A DNA stretch of 64,000 nucleotides from Accumulibacter sp032229525 (GTDB lineage: Bacteria > Pseudomonadota > Gammaproteobacteria > Burkholderiales > Rhodocyclaceae), in the NCBI RefSeq assembly GCF_032229525.1, contig NZ_JAVTWB010000049.1, positions 33,103 through 97,102 of the forward strand. The letters are read 5' to 3'. Below are positions 17,507 to 27,753 of the stretch, one piece after another. The first letter of the stretch is position 1. Every line of letters begins with the position of its first letter. The notes under the pieces were generated by a model. It was not told the DNA's origin, did no database searches, and saw nothing but the letters and a program-made list of their open reading frames with translations. The position numbers and the translations under genes were made by a program.

Positions 17507-19399
17507 ATGAAGAGATTTGTTCCCGAACGGATTTCCAGCTATCTGGTGCTTATGACGCGCCCGGCCAAGCAGGGGATGATGCTGGTGGCGGATGCGACCT
17601 TGTTGGTCTTCGCCGTCTGGGCAGCATATGCTATTCGCCTGGGCGAGTGGCATGTGCCAAACCGGGAACAAGCACTGCTGATGGCCGTGGCGCCGCTTCT
17701 GGCAACGCCGGTCTTCCTGAAAATGGGGCTTTATCGCTCGGTGATTCGCTACTTGGGCGAACAGGCGCTATGGGCGGTGGTCAAGGCGATGTCACTGGCC
17801 GCGCTGTTGTGGGCCGCGCTGGCGTTCATGACACAGATGACCGGCGTGGAAGGTGTACCCCGGGCTGTGCCGCTTCTCTACTGGATGATCGGGATGGTGC
17901 TGATCGGCGGTTTGCGCTTTGGGGCGCGCTGGGTTCTCTGGTTTCCGGTGCGGGATCGCTTTGCTGGCAGACAGGTACTGATCTATGGCGCTGGTGGTGC
18001 CGGGCGGCAACTTGCGGAATCACTGCGGCGTGGGCGTGATCTCTTTCCGGCCGGTTTTCTGGACGATGATAGTACGCTGCACGGGAAGGACATGGCGGGT
18101 CTGCGGGTGTATGCGCCGGAGCAGTTGCCTTCGCTGATCGAGCGCTTCGACATTCATGATGTCATCGTTACCTTGCCTTCGGCATCGGGCGCTCGACGGC
18201 GTGAGGTCGTCGGGTCCTTGGAGAAGTACCCTCTGCGGGTCCGCATCCTGCCGGCACTGACGGATATTGCAAACGGTCGGCACCTGGTGAATATGGTGCG
18301 CGAAGTCGATATCGGCGACCTCCTGGGTCGCGACCCCGTGGCCGCCGACCCGGCTCTGCTCGGGCGTTGCATTACCGGTAAGGCGGTTCTGGTGACTGGC
18401 GCAGGGGGGTCGATTGGCTCTGAACTGTGCTTGCAGATCGCCGCGCTTCAGCCGGGCAGACTGATACTGCTTGAAGCGAGCGAGCATGCGCTGTACCAGA
18501 TCCACAGGGTATTGCGGTCCGTGCTTGACTGCGAGTTGGTCCCCTGTCTCGGATCGGTGGGCGACGCCGCCCTGGTATCGCACCTGTTGGCGAGCTACGG
18601 GGTTGAAACGGTGTACCACGCTGCCGCCCACAAGCATGTCCCAATGGTCGAGGCGAATGTCCTGGCAGGAGCGTGCAACAACGTGCTGGGCACCTTGGTG
18701 CTTGCCCGAGCGGCTTTTGATGCGGGCGTGGAAGCCTTCGTGCTGGTTTCCACCGACAAGGCGGTGCGCCCAACGAATGTTATGGGGGCCACCAAGCGCT
18801 GGGCGGAACTTGTCGTTCAGGGCCTTGCCCGACAGGCTACGATAGAAGCGACCGGCCAGCGCTTCTGTGCCGTTCGCTTTGGTAACGTACTTGGCTCTTC
18901 GGGCTCGGTGATTCCGCTGTTCAAGGAGCAGATTGCCCAGAGCGGTCCGGTAACGGTAACTCATGCCGAAGTGACGCGCTATTTCATGTCCATCCATGAA
19001 GCGGTGCAACTGGTGATCCAGACCGGCAGTCTCGCCGATGGCGGAGAAATCTTCTTGCTCGACATGGGCGAGCCCGTACGAGTTCTCGATCTGGCGCGGA
19101 ACATGATCCGCCTCGCGGGTTATACCGTGCGCGACGAGGCCAACCCCGAGGGTGAAATTGAAATTGCCATCACCGGCCTGCGACCAGGCGAAAAGCTTTA
19201 CGAGGAACTGCTGATTGCCAGCAGCAACGCGGTAAGCACCATGCACCCAAAAATCATGAAAGCCGACGAACCGTCTCTCGATTCAGATACTCTGGCCGGG
19301 TTGATCGAACAGTTGAACGCCGCGCTTGACGCGCGAGATGAAGCGGCAGTACGGATGGTATTGATGGCGGCGGCGGCAGACCAGGATTCTTGCCCCTGA
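17507..19399 (+). CDS. Membrane UDP-GlcNAc 4,6-dehydratase, WbpM/PglF-like
   Basis: A 630-residue protein. The first ~130 residues hold four hydrophobic segments. A Rossmann domain follows (YGAGGAGRQL near 163), then the SDR catalytic domain: VTGAGGSIGSEL near 297, STDKAVRP near 419, and MGATKR near 430 with Met replacing the SDR Tyr. RPGEKLYEE near 563 is also conserved. Family members (WbpM, PglF, CapD) convert UDP-GlcNAc to the 4-keto-6-deoxy sugar, the precursor of QuiNAc, FucNAc or bacillosamine. ATG 17552 (MTRPAKQG) is an equally plausible start, as many homologues begin there. Confidence 0.85.
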   Translation: MKRFVPERISSYLVLMTRPAKQGMMLVADATLLVFAVWAAYAIRLGEWHVPNREQALLMAVAPLLATPVFLKMGLYRSVIRYLGEQALWAVVKAMSLAALLWAALAFMTQMTGVEGVPRAVPLLYWMIGMVLIGGLRFGARWVLWFPVRDRFAGRQVLIYGAGGAGRQLAESLRRGRDLFPAGFLDDDSTLHGKDMAGLRVYAPEQLPSLIERFDIHDVIVTLPSASGARRREVVGSLEKYPLRVRILPALTDIANGRHLVNMVREVDIGDLLGRDPVAADPALLGRCITGKAVLVTGAGGSIGSELCLQIAALQPGRLILLEASEHALYQIHRVLRSVLDCELVPCLGSVGDAALVSHLLASYGVETVYHAAAHKHVPMVEANVLAGACNNVLGTLVLARAAFDAGVEAFVLVSTDKAVRPTNVMGATKRWAELVVQGLARQATIEATGQRFCAVRFGNVLGSSGSVIPLFKEQIAQSGPVTVTHAEVTRYFMSIHEAVQLVIQTGSLADGGEIFLLDMGEPVRVLDLARNMIRLAGYTVRDEANPEGEIEIAITGLRPGEKLYEELLIASSNAVSTMHPKIMKADEPSLDSDTLAGLIEQLNAALDARDEAAVRMVLMAAAADQDSCP

Positions 19400-19606
19400 G
19401 CCGAATCGGTCAATGCCTCTTGAACCCAAAAAAGCTTGCATGCGTCAAATTGTGCAAATATCGCGATCAGATGATTGGTTGATCCAGTGCGAGCTGTCCG
19501 TGTCGCGCGCGGCGTAGCCGGCAGCGGCGCCGACAGCGCGCCGCCGCTTCAGGCGGCCAGTCTCAGCAACTGACGATTGGAAATGCCCGGTCGGAGCCGG
19601 CTTTGG

Positions 19607-19612
19607 TAGAAT
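19607..19612 (+). promoter_or_regulatory. Possible -10 element for metG
   Basis: TAGAAT lies 30 bases before the chosen metG start. No good -35 box at the right spacing is visible. The 242 bases between the WbpM-like gene and metG otherwise show a G+C-rich, repetitive-looking stretch at 19505-19560 and no gene. Confidence 0.3.
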
Positions 19613-19641
19613 GCCGCTTTGCCCCGGTTGCGCCACGTCCA

Positions 19642-21747
19642 ATGACCCGCAAGATCCTCGTCACCTCCGCCCTGCCGTATGCCAACGGCGCAATCCACCT
19701 CGGTCATCTGGTCGAATATATCCAGACCGACATCTGGGTGCGTTTCCAGAAAATGCGCGGCCATCAGTGCTGGTACGTCTGTGCCGACGATACGCATGGC
19801 ACGCCGATCATGCTTCGCGCCGAGAAGGAGGGGATCACCCCTGAGGCGCTGATCGAGCGCGTGCATGGCGAGCATACCCGTGACTTCGCGGGCTTCCACG
19901 TCGGCTTCGACAACTACTACACGACGCACTCCGAAGAGACCCGTTCCTGCGCCAACGAAATCTACGCGCGCTTGCAGGCTGCCGGCCTGATCGAGACGCG
20001 CGTCATCGAGCAGTATTACGACCCGCTCAAGCAGATGTTCCTGCCGGATCGCTATATCAAGGGCGACTGCCCGAAGTGCGGGGCGCAAGATCAGTACGGT
20101 GACAACTGCGAGAGCTGTGGCGCGGCGTACACGGCAAACGAGCTGAAGAACCCTTATTCGGCCGTTTCCGGCGCCAAGCCCGAGTTGCGGCTGTCCGAGC
20201 ACTATTTTTTCAAACTCTCCGATCGGCGCTGCCAGGGTTTCCTGCGGCGCTGGACGCAGGGCGAGGGCCGGCTGCAAAACGAAGCCGCCAACAAGCTGCA
20301 GGAATGGCTGGGCGAGGTCGGCGAGAGCAAGCTTACCGACTGGGATATCTCGCGCGAAGCACCCTATTTCGGCTTTGAGATCCCTGGTGCGCCGGGCAAG
20401 TACTTCTACGTCTGGCTCGATGCACCGATCGGCTACATGGGCGCTTTCAAGAATCTGTGTACTCGCGAAGGCCTCGATTTCGACGAGTACTGGGGCCCGG
20501 AGTCGACGGCCGAGCTTTATCACTTCATCGGTAAGGACATCCTTTATTTCCATGCGCTGTTCTGGCCGGCTGAACTGCAGCACGCCGGCTATCGGACGCC
20601 GAGCAAGGTCTTCGCGCACGGCTTCCTGACGGTCGATGGCGCCAAGATGTCGAAATCCCGTGGCACCTTCATTACCGCCGACAGCTATCTGGTCCAGGGC
20701 CTCGACCCGGAATGGCTGCGTTACTACTACGCCGCCAAGCTATCGAGCTCGATGGAGGATATCGACCTCAATCTCGACGACTTCATCGCCCGCGTCAATG
20801 CCGACCTGGTTGGCAAGTTCGTCAACATCGCCAGCCGTGCCGCCGGTTTTATCGTCAAGCGCTTCGCTGGCCAGCTGTGCACCTGCGACGAATCACTGCC
20901 GGCGATCCAGGCGGTTCGTGATCGCCGTGCATTGATCGCCGAGCACTATGAAGCGCGCGAGTTCAGCAAGGCGATTCGCGAGATCATGGCGCTCACCGAT
21001 ATCGCCAACCAGTACGTGGATAGCGTCAAACCGTGGGAGCTCGCCCGCCAGCCGGGTCGTGAGGGCGAGCTGCAGGCGGCGTGCACCAACGCGCTGAACC
21101 TCTTCCGCCTGTTCACCATTCTGCTGAAACCGGTGTTGCCGGCGCTCAGCGCCAAGGCCGAAGCTTTCCTCAACGTCTCGCCCTTCGTTTGGGAAGATAG
21201 CAATTCGGTGCTCGCCGCCGGGCATGCGATCAACGCCTACCAACACCTGTTGACGCGCGTTGACAAGAAACAGGTCGATGCGCTGGTCGAGGCCAACCGT
21301 GAGTCGTTGACCGCCACTCCGCCTCCCGCGCCACAACGTCATGCCGAACAGCAGGAGAAAGCTGCCGCCGTTGCCGTCGCGCAGGTCGCCGTCGGTGCAA
21401 GTGCGGGGCCGCACATCAGCATTGACGACTTCCTCAATGTCGATCTGCGCATCGCGCGCATCGTCGAGGCGACGCAGGTCGAAGGCGCAGACAAGCTCGT
21501 CCGCCTACTGCTCGACATCGGTCCGCTGGGCACCCGGCAGGTCTTCGCCGGCATCAAGGCGGCTTACGATCCGGCGACACTGGTTGGCCGCCTGACGGTG
21601 ATGGTCGCCAACCTGGCACCGCGCAAGATGAAGTTCGGCATCTCCGAGGGGATGGTCCTTGCCGCATCTGACGCTGACGGCCAGACGCCCGGCATCTTCC
21701 TGCTTTCGGCCGACGCCGGTGCGCAGCCCGGCATGCGTGCCAAGTAG
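19642..21747 (+). CDS. metG: Methionyl-tRNA synthetase
   Basis: A 701-residue class I aminoacyl-tRNA synthetase. The HIGH-type motif is HLGH at 19-22 and KMSKS is at 335-339. Four cysteines in CPKCG and CESCG near 145-160 bind zinc. Residues ~590-701 are the C-terminal EMAPII-like tRNA-binding domain (DLRIARIVEA, then VMVANLAPRKMKFGISEGM), which gives a dimeric MetRS. ATG 19642 (MTRKILVTSALPYANG) is the family start; the longer frame from 19603 adds residues unlike the family. It charges tRNA-Met for translation. Confidence 0.96.
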   Translation: MTRKILVTSALPYANGAIHLGHLVEYIQTDIWVRFQKMRGHQCWYVCADDTHGTPIMLRAEKEGITPEALIERVHGEHTRDFAGFHVGFDNYYTTHSEETRSCANEIYARLQAAGLIETRVIEQYYDPLKQMFLPDRYIKGDCPKCGAQDQYGDNCESCGAAYTANELKNPYSAVSGAKPELRLSEHYFFKLSDRRCQGFLRRWTQGEGRLQNEAANKLQEWLGEVGESKLTDWDISREAPYFGFEIPGAPGKYFYVWLDAPIGYMGAFKNLCTREGLDFDEYWGPESTAELYHFIGKDILYFHALFWPAELQHAGYRTPSKVFAHGFLTVDGAKMSKSRGTFITADSYLVQGLDPEWLRYYYAAKLSSSMEDIDLNLDDFIARVNADLVGKFVNIASRAAGFIVKRFAGQLCTCDESLPAIQAVRDRRALIAEHYEAREFSKAIREIMALTDIANQYVDSVKPWELARQPGREGELQAACTNALNLFRLFTILLKPVLPALSAKAEAFLNVSPFVWEDSNSVLAAGHAINAYQHLLTRVDKKQVDALVEANRESLTATPPPAPQRHAEQQEKAAAVAVAQVAVGASAGPHISIDDFLNVDLRIARIVEATQVEGADKLVRLLLDIGPLGTRQVFAGIKAAYDPATLVGRLTVMVANLAPRKMKFGISEGMVLAASDADGQTPGIFLLSADAGAQPGMRAK

Positions 21748-21753
21748 CGCATC

Positions 21754-22014
21754 ATGTATGCCCGCAAGCGCCCGCGCGTGACCTTGAAGGTCATGTTCTT
21801 TGCCCTCTTTGACGTCGCCGGCATGCTCGTCTTCTCGAGCGGTGCGATGTGGCTTGGCAGAGGACAGACCTTGTTCATCCCCAACTTCCCGACCAGCACG
21901 GCGGCCGCGCTGATCACGGTCGTCGTCGGGATTGCCCTGATGCTCTGGGGAACGGGCCAGATACTGAACGAGATGGCGAGAGGCGCGGCGAGCAACAGCG
22001 GCGACAGGCCCTGA
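21754..22014 (+). CDS. Small two-helix membrane protein of unknown function
   Basis: An 86-residue protein with a basic N-terminus and two hydrophobic segments (residues ~14-34 and ~45-66), so probably an inner-membrane hairpin. It begins 6 bases after metG and is likely co-transcribed with it. I do not recognise a named family. Codon use and G+C at third positions resemble the neighbours, supporting a real gene. Confidence 0.6.
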   Translation: MYARKRPRVTLKVMFFALFDVAGMLVFSSGAMWLGRGQTLFIPNFPTSTAAALITVVVGIALMLWGTGQILNEMARGAASNSGDRP

Positions 22015-22177
22015 CGCCATCACGGTGCCCACGCGCATCCCGGTCGACGCGTTGCGGTAGAATGGCACCGCGCGGGCCACGTCGCAGTCCGTTGCCACAG
22101 CGATGTTCCGGCGCGATAGTCGCGCGGTCGTCGGACGATGTTGACCGACCCTACCGGCACGCTATTTTCCCCGACCG

Positions 22178-25100
22178 ATGATTCCTGAAACTACCCCTAT
22201 CGCCAGTCGCATGTCCGTGCCGCCCGTCAACCCATTCGCCGACTGCCTGGCGCTCGATCAGCGCCGGCTGCGCGCGCTGACCCGTGACCTTCGCCACGCC
22301 TTCGGCGCAAAACGCGATGCGCGGCTGGCCGAGCGCGACAGCCTGCTCGAAAAGTCGCGTGCGGCAGTCGAAGTCCGCCGTGCGCGGCTACCAAAGCCGG
22401 TCTTTGCCGACGATCTGCCGGTCAACCGGCGGCGGCTAGAGATTGCGGAGTTGATTGACCGGCACCAGGTGGTGATCGTCTGCGGTGAGACGGGTTCTGG
22501 AAAAACCACTCAGATTCCGAAAATCTGTCTGGAACTCGGGCGCGGAACGGCCGGATTGATCGGTCATACACAGCCGCGCCGGATCGCCGCGCGTTCGACG
22601 GCCGCACGTATCGCGTACGAACTGCAGAGCGATGTCGGCCAGCTGGTGGGCTACAAGATCCGCTTCAGCGACCGTACCTCGCCCGACGCCTTCGTCAAGC
22701 TGATGACTGACGGCATCCTGCTGGCCGAGACGCAGGGCGACGCCTGGCTGGAGCAGTACGACACGTTGATCATCGACGAGGCGCACGAGCGCAGTCTGAA
22801 TATCGACTTCCTGCTGGGCTATCTCAAGCAGATCTTGCCGCAGCGTCGCGATCTCAAGTTGATCATTACCTCGGCGACGATTGATGCCGGGCGCTTCTCG
22901 CAGCACTTCGATGACGCGCCGGTGATCGAGGTCTCGGGGCGGCTGCACCCCGTCGAGCTGCGCTATCGACCGCTGCAGACGGACAAAGGCGAGCAGCCCG
23001 GCGACGACCAGCGTGATCTCTACCAGGCGATCGTCGACGCCTGCGACGAGCTGGATCGATGCGGGCCGGGCGATGTGCTGGTCTTTCTTCCTGGCGAGCG
23101 GGAAATTCGCGAGGCGGCCGAAGCGCTGCGCAAGCATCACCCGCCGCATACCGAGATTCTGCCGCTCTTTGCCCGCTTGTCGGCCGAGGAGCAGGGACGC
23201 ATCTTCAAGCCGCATGTCGGCCGCCGCATCGTGCTGGCCACCAATGTCGCCGAGACCTCGCTGACCGTGCCGGGAATTCGCTATGTGGTCGATTCTGGTC
23301 TGGCACGCATCAAGCGCTATTCGTACCGCAACAAGGTCGAACATCTGCAGATCGAGAAGATCGCGCAGGCATCCGCCAACCAGCGCGCCGGGCGCTGCGG
23401 CCGGGTGGCGGCGGGTGTCTGCGTTCGCCTGTACGACGAGCAGGACTTCTCGCTGCGGCCGGCTTACGCAGAACCGGAGATTCTGCGCTCGTCGCTGGCT
23501 GGCGTGATTCTACGCATGAAAGCGCTACGTCTCGGTGAGATCGAGGATTTTCCCTTTCTCGAAGCGCCGCCACGCAAGGCCATCAGCGACGGTTACCAGT
23601 TGCTGCTCGAACTTGGTGCGGTGACCGAAGAGAACGCGCTGACGCCGACCGGCCAGGAACTGGCGAAAATTCCGCTCGATCCGCGGCTGGGGCGGATGAT
23701 CATCGCCGCTCGCGACGAAGGTTGCCTGCGCGAGATGCTGGTGATTGCCGCCGCGCTGAGCGTACAGGACCCGCGCGAACGTCCGCAGGAGCGGCAGGGG
23801 AGCGCCGACGCCGCGCATCGGCAGTTCGCCGACCCCAAGTCCGAGTTCCTCTCGTGGCTGAAACTGTGGGATTGGTACCAGGCCGAGGTCGAGCACCGGA
23901 AGTCGCAGCGCAAACTGGTCGAGGCCTGTCACACGCACTTTTTGTCGGCGCTGCGGATGCGCGAGTGGCGCGACGTCCATGGTCAGTTGCACGCGTTGGC
24001 GGCCGAGCATCAATGGCGGCAGAATCAGGTGCCGGCGACCTACGATGCCGTCCACCGCGCCTTGCTGGCCGGTCTGCTCGGCAACATCGGCTTTAAATCG
24101 GAAGATTCGGCACACTATCTTGGTGCGCGTGGCATCAAATATCTGATCCATCCGGGATCGGCACTGCAGAAGAAGGCCGGCAAATGGATCGTCGCTGCCG
24201 AGATCAGCGAGACCACACGGCTTTTCGCGCGCTGTGTCGCGCGTATCGATCCCAAGTGGCTGGAGCTGGTCGGCGCGCACCTGCTCAAGCGCAGCCACTT
24301 CGACCCGCACTGGGAGAAGAAGGCGATGCAGGCGATTGCCTTCGAGCGGATCACGCTGTACGGCATCGTCGTTGACCCGTGCCGACGAGTTGATTTCGGG
24401 CCGCTGAACCCGCCGGCCGCACGCGAGCTGTTCATCCGGCGGGCACTGGTCGAAGGCGAGGTCAGCGAGGAGTTTGGTCGGCGCTGGGATTTCTTTACGC
24501 ACAACCAGCAGCTGGTGCTGGATATCGAGACGCTGGAGCACAAGTCGCGCCGGCCCGACGTGCTGGTCGACGACGAGCTGATCTTCGCTTTCTACGATCA
24601 GATCATTCCCGAAGGCCTCTACAACGGAGCCGGCTTCGACAAGTGGCGGCGCAGCGCCGAACGCGAGCAGCCACGACTGCTGCATCTGGTGCGCGAGGAC
24701 CTGATGCGCCATGAGGCTGCCGGGATAACCAGCGAGGCTTTTCCGCATCAGCTGCAGCTCGGGGGGGCCGACTACGAATTGGCCTATCACTTCGAACCCG
24801 GCAGCGCGCGCGACGGCGTGACGCTGACCCTGCCGCTGGCGCAGCTGAACCAGTTGCCAGCCGCGCGCTGCGAGTGGCTGGTGCCGGGCTTGCTCAAGGA
24901 AAAGGTGCTGCAGCTGGTAAAAACGCTGCCGCAGCGGATTCGCGCCAAATTGGTGCCGGTGCCGGAGTTTGCGGCCGAGTTCGTCGAACAGGTGCCGCCG
25001 GCAGACAAGCCTTTGGTGATGGCCCTGGTCGGATTCATCCTGCAAACGCGCGGACTCAATGCGCGCGGCTGGGAGATCACGCCCGACGCTTTTCGTCCGG

Positions 25101-26116
25101 ACGCCGTACCAGCACACCTGAGCTTCAACTTTCGCCTGGTTGACGAAAACGGCCGCCAACTCGGCGCCAGCCGCAGCCTGGCTGAACTGCGCGGCGAGTG
25201 GGGGCGCGAGGCGAAGCAGGAGTTTTCTGATCTGCACGAAATGCCGGCCGAGCATTCGGGGATGACCGACTGGAGTTTTGGCGAGTTGGCCGAGCTGATC
25301 GAAGTCGACACTGGCAACGGCCAGACCGTGCTTGGCTACCCGGCGCTCACCGACGATGGCGACAGCGTTTCGGTGTGCGTTTTCGACTCGCCCGAGGAGG
25401 CACTTGAGGCGCATTCGGCGGGGCTGTTGAGACTGTTCATGCTGCAGTTTCGCGAGCAGCTGAAGTATCTGGAGAAAAACCTGCCGGGCCTGACCGAGAT
25501 GGCGATGCAGTTCATGGCGCTCGGTACCCTCGAGGAGTTGCGACGACAGGTGCTGGAGGTGACTTTCATGCGCGCCTGCCTGGCCGAGCCGTGGCCGACC
25601 GATGCGGCGACATTCAAGCAGCGCTGCCTGGAGGCCAAGCCGAGGGTCGGGCTGCTGGCGCAGGAGATCTGCCGCCTGGTCGGCCAGATCCTCGGCGACT
25701 GGCTGGCGCTGCACAAGAAGCTGCCGGCTTTCAAGGCCTATGGCAGCACCGTACACGACATCGAGGGACAGCTGGCACGGCTGATCGGCAAGCGCTTCGT
25801 CGTCGAAACGCCTTTCGAACGCCTGCAGCACTATCCGCGCTATCTGAAGGCGATTACCTTGCGGCTGGACAAGGTGAAAGCCAGCGGCGCCCAGGGCGCG
25901 GCCCGCGACGCCCGCTTGCTGGCCGAGTATCTGCCGCTGTGGGCAAACTACCAGCGACGCGCCACGGTGTTGGCCAAGCAGGGCGTCAGCGAGCCGCAAC
26001 TAGAGCAGTTACGCTGGTTGCTCGAGGAGTTGCGCGTTCACCTGTTCGCGCAGGAACTGCGCACACCGGCGCCAATTTCGATCAAGCGTGTGCAGAAGAT
26101 GTGGGAATCCATGTGA
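22178..26116 (+). CDS. hrpA: ATP-dependent RNA helicase HrpA
   Basis: A 1312-residue DEAH-box helicase, close to the E. coli HrpA length. Motif I GETGSGKT is at 103-110, DEAH near 200, SAT near 233, and the motif VI QRAGRCGR near 405. The OB-fold region and the long C-terminal HrpA-specific domain (DUF3418) follow to the end. In E. coli HrpA is involved in mRNA processing of fimbrial transcripts and in rescuing stalled ribosomes. ATG 22211 (MSVPPVNPF) is a possible shorter start. A TAGAAT box at 22058-22063 may be its -10. Confidence 0.95.
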   Translation: MIPETTPIASRMSVPPVNPFADCLALDQRRLRALTRDLRHAFGAKRDARLAERDSLLEKSRAAVEVRRARLPKPVFADDLPVNRRRLEIAELIDRHQVVIVCGETGSGKTTQIPKICLELGRGTAGLIGHTQPRRIAARSTAARIAYELQSDVGQLVGYKIRFSDRTSPDAFVKLMTDGILLAETQGDAWLEQYDTLIIDEAHERSLNIDFLLGYLKQILPQRRDLKLIITSATIDAGRFSQHFDDAPVIEVSGRLHPVELRYRPLQTDKGEQPGDDQRDLYQAIVDACDELDRCGPGDVLVFLPGEREIREAAEALRKHHPPHTEILPLFARLSAEEQGRIFKPHVGRRIVLATNVAETSLTVPGIRYVVDSGLARIKRYSYRNKVEHLQIEKIAQASANQRAGRCGRVAAGVCVRLYDEQDFSLRPAYAEPEILRSSLAGVILRMKALRLGEIEDFPFLEAPPRKAISDGYQLLLELGAVTEENALTPTGQELAKIPLDPRLGRMIIAARDEGCLREMLVIAAALSVQDPRERPQERQGSADAAHRQFADPKSEFLSWLKLWDWYQAEVEHRKSQRKLVEACHTHFLSALRMREWRDVHGQLHALAAEHQWRQNQVPATYDAVHRALLAGLLGNIGFKSEDSAHYLGARGIKYLIHPGSALQKKAGKWIVAAEISETTRLFARCVARIDPKWLELVGAHLLKRSHFDPHWEKKAMQAIAFERITLYGIVVDPCRRVDFGPLNPPAARELFIRRALVEGEVSEEFGRRWDFFTHNQQLVLDIETLEHKSRRPDVLVDDELIFAFYDQIIPEGLYNGAGFDKWRRSAEREQPRLLHLVREDLMRHEAAGITSEAFPHQLQLGGADYELAYHFEPGSARDGVTLTLPLAQLNQLPAARCEWLVPGLLKEKVLQLVKTLPQRIRAKLVPVPEFAAEFVEQVPPADKPLVMALVGFILQTRGLNARGWEITPDAFRPDAVPAHLSFNFRLVDENGRQLGASRSLAELRGEWGREAKQEFSDLHEMPAEHSGMTDWSFGELAELIEVDTGNGQTVLGYPALTDDGDSVSVCVFDSPEEALEAHSAGLLRLFMLQFREQLKYLEKNLPGLTEMAMQFMALGTLEELRRQVLEVTFMRACLAEPWPTDAATFKQRCLEAKPRVGLLAQEICRLVGQILGDWLALHKKLPAFKAYGSTVHDIEGQLARLIGKRFVVETPFERLQHYPRYLKAITLRLDKVKASGAQGAARDARLLAEYLPLWANYQRRATVLAKQGVSEPQLEQLRWLLEELRVHLFAQELRTPAPISIKRVQKMWESM

Positions 26117-26153
26117 GGAATGAACGTGTCGGTGGTGGGCAAGGAGATGCACA

Positions 26154-26906
26154 GTGACTGAGATCGTGCTGGCCATGGGGCGCAGCGTCAGGACGCTCGG
26201 CCGGGGGAGGGTCTGGCTGCTGTTCTTCGGGCCGGCGGTGGTCGCGCTGGTGCTCTGGGTTGGGCTGATGATGTTCGCCCTCGAGGGCGTGATTTCGACC
26301 CTCGTCGATCAACCGCCGCTGACCTGGCTGGTCGGATGGGGAGTCGCCTGGCTGGCGAAGCTCGGCGCAGTGCTCGGCGGCTGGCTGCTGATTCTTGCCG
26401 CCGCCTTCGTTACCGCGATGCTCTTGGCCGCGATCTTCGTGATGCCCCTGCTGCTCGACCACGTCGCCCTGGCCGATTACCCGGAACTCGCGCGGGCCGG
26501 CAAGGACAGCGTCACAGCGGGCGTCTGGAACAGCATTTCGGCGGCGCTGCTGTATGTCGTCGGCTGGCTGCTGACGCTGCCGCTGTGGCTGGTTCCCGGA
26601 CTTGGCCTGCTGCTGCCGATCCTCTGGATGGCCTGGTTTACCCGCCGCACGTTTGCCTACGACGCACTTACTGTGCATGCCACCGAGCAGGAGTGGCGCG
26701 AGCTGCGTCGCCAGTACCGCTTGCCGCTGCTGCTGCTCGGCGTCATTCTGGCGCTGTTGGCGCACATCCCGCTGCTCGGCCTGCTGACGCCGACGCTGGC
26801 GGCTCTGGCCTACATCCACTTCTGTCTCGAGTCGCTGCGGCGCTTGCGGCAGGGGGCCCTGGTGGCGGTAATCAACGACCAGCCGGCGCTGACGGACGAG
26901 CAATGA
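26154..26906 (+). CDS. EI24-domain inner-membrane protein
   Basis: A 250-residue protein with four to five hydrophobic segments and a conserved central part near residues 100-185 typical of the EI24/CysZ-like family (Pfam EI24). CysZ transports sulfate in E. coli, but betaproteobacterial EI24 proteins of this type are uncharacterised. Its start lies 38 bases after hrpA and its stop overlaps the following ATG (ATGA), so the two are probably translated together. Confidence 0.75.
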   Translation: MTEIVLAMGRSVRTLGRGRVWLLFFGPAVVALVLWVGLMMFALEGVISTLVDQPPLTWLVGWGVAWLAKLGAVLGGWLLILAAAFVTAMLLAAIFVMPLLLDHVALADYPELARAGKDSVTAGVWNSISAALLYVVGWLLTLPLWLVPGLGLLLPILWMAWFTRRTFAYDALTVHATEQEWRELRRQYRLPLLLLGVILALLAHIPLLGLLTPTLAALAYIHFCLESLRRLRQGALVAVINDQPALTDEQ

Positions 26907-27658
26907 ATTTCGGCGCGATCATCATCGGCGACGAGCTCCTTTCGGGGAAGCGCACGGATCGACATTTTGCCAAGATCGCCGAGCTGCTGGCGCAGCGGGG
27001 TCTGCGTCTGTCGTGGGTCGAATACCTGGGCGACGACCGGGTACGGATCGCGGCGGCGCTGACCCGCAGCCTGGCCGCCGGTGATGTGGTGTTCAGCTTC
27101 GGCGGCATCGGCAACACGCCAGACGACCAGACCCGGCAGGCGGCGGCGGACGCGCTGGGCGTCGAGCTGGTGCTGCATCCGGATGCGGAACGTGAAATCC
27201 GTGCCCGCTTCGGCGACCAGATAAACGATGTTCGCCTGCTGCTGGGCACCTTTCCGCGCGGTGTCGACATCGTCCCGAATCCGTTCAATCGCATCCCGGG
27301 CTTCAGTGTGCGCGATCACTACTTCGTGCCGGGCTTTCCGCAGATGGCTCACCCGATGGTCGAATGGGCGCTTGACAGCTTCTACGCCGATCTTTTCCAT
27401 CGCCACCCGAAAGTGGAGAAGGCGTTTCTCCTGACCGGCGCGAATAGCTACGAGAGCGCACTGCTCGACCTGATGGAACGAGTGGTCGCCGATTTTCCGA
27501 CGCTGCGCCTGTTCAGCCTGCCGTCGATATCCGACGACGGCCAGCGGCGACATCTCGAACTAGGCGTCGAAGGCGAGAGCGGGTTGGTCGATCAGGCGAT
27601 GGCCAGCATCCGGCAGGAAGTCGAGCGGCGCGGGATCTCCTGGCAGTGGCGACCGTAG
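26903..27658 (+). CDS. Molybdopterin-binding-domain protein (CinA N-terminal-like)
   Basis: A 251-residue protein with a single MoCF-biosynthesis domain: IIIGDELLSGKR at the start, FSFGGIGNTPDD near 65-76 and the later DIVPNPFNRIPGF. This domain occurs in MoaB/MogA and in the N-terminal half of CinA; stand-alone copies of this length are common in betaproteobacteria and lack a proven role. The ATG at 26903 overlaps the EI24 stop. A longer frame that begins at 26336 is an overlap artefact. Confidence 0.8.
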   Translation: MNFGAIIIGDELLSGKRTDRHFAKIAELLAQRGLRLSWVEYLGDDRVRIAAALTRSLAAGDVVFSFGGIGNTPDDQTRQAAADALGVELVLHPDAEREIRARFGDQINDVRLLLGTFPRGVDIVPNPFNRIPGFSVRDHYFVPGFPQMAHPMVEWALDSFYADLFHRHPKVEKAFLLTGANSYESALLDLMERVVADFPTLRLFSLPSISDDGQRRHLELGVEGESGLVDQAMASIRQEVERRGISWQWRP

Positions 27659-27691
27659 TAGCCAGCCGCTAAAAAAAACCGGCGAACAAAA

Positions 27692-27713
27692 AACCCCGGC
27701 CGTGGCCGGGGTT
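27692..27713 (-). terminator. Rho-independent terminator of the first phasin gene
   Basis: A strong G+C-rich hairpin (AACCCCGGCC paired with GGCCGGGGTT) lies 41 bases after the phasin stop. Read on the minus strand it is followed by TTTTTTG. The orientation therefore serves the phasin, not the + strand gene ending at 27658. Confidence 0.85.
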
Positions 27714-27753
27714 CTGGTCGGCGCCTGGGTCAGGTGCCGTCGTTGGGTTACTG

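Noticed and set aside
18020..19246. 408-codon antisense frame opposite the WbpM-like gene
   Set aside because: No domain or start signal; the sense frame has full SDR motifs.
23525..25999. Long antisense open frame (824 codons) opposite hrpA
   Set aside because: It is the shadow of a G+C-rich gene with biased third positions; no motifs, and hrpA is unmistakable on the other strand.
27692..27713. Terminator for the CinA-like + strand gene
   Set aside because: The A-run lies on the left side, so the T-run follows the hairpin only on the minus strand.
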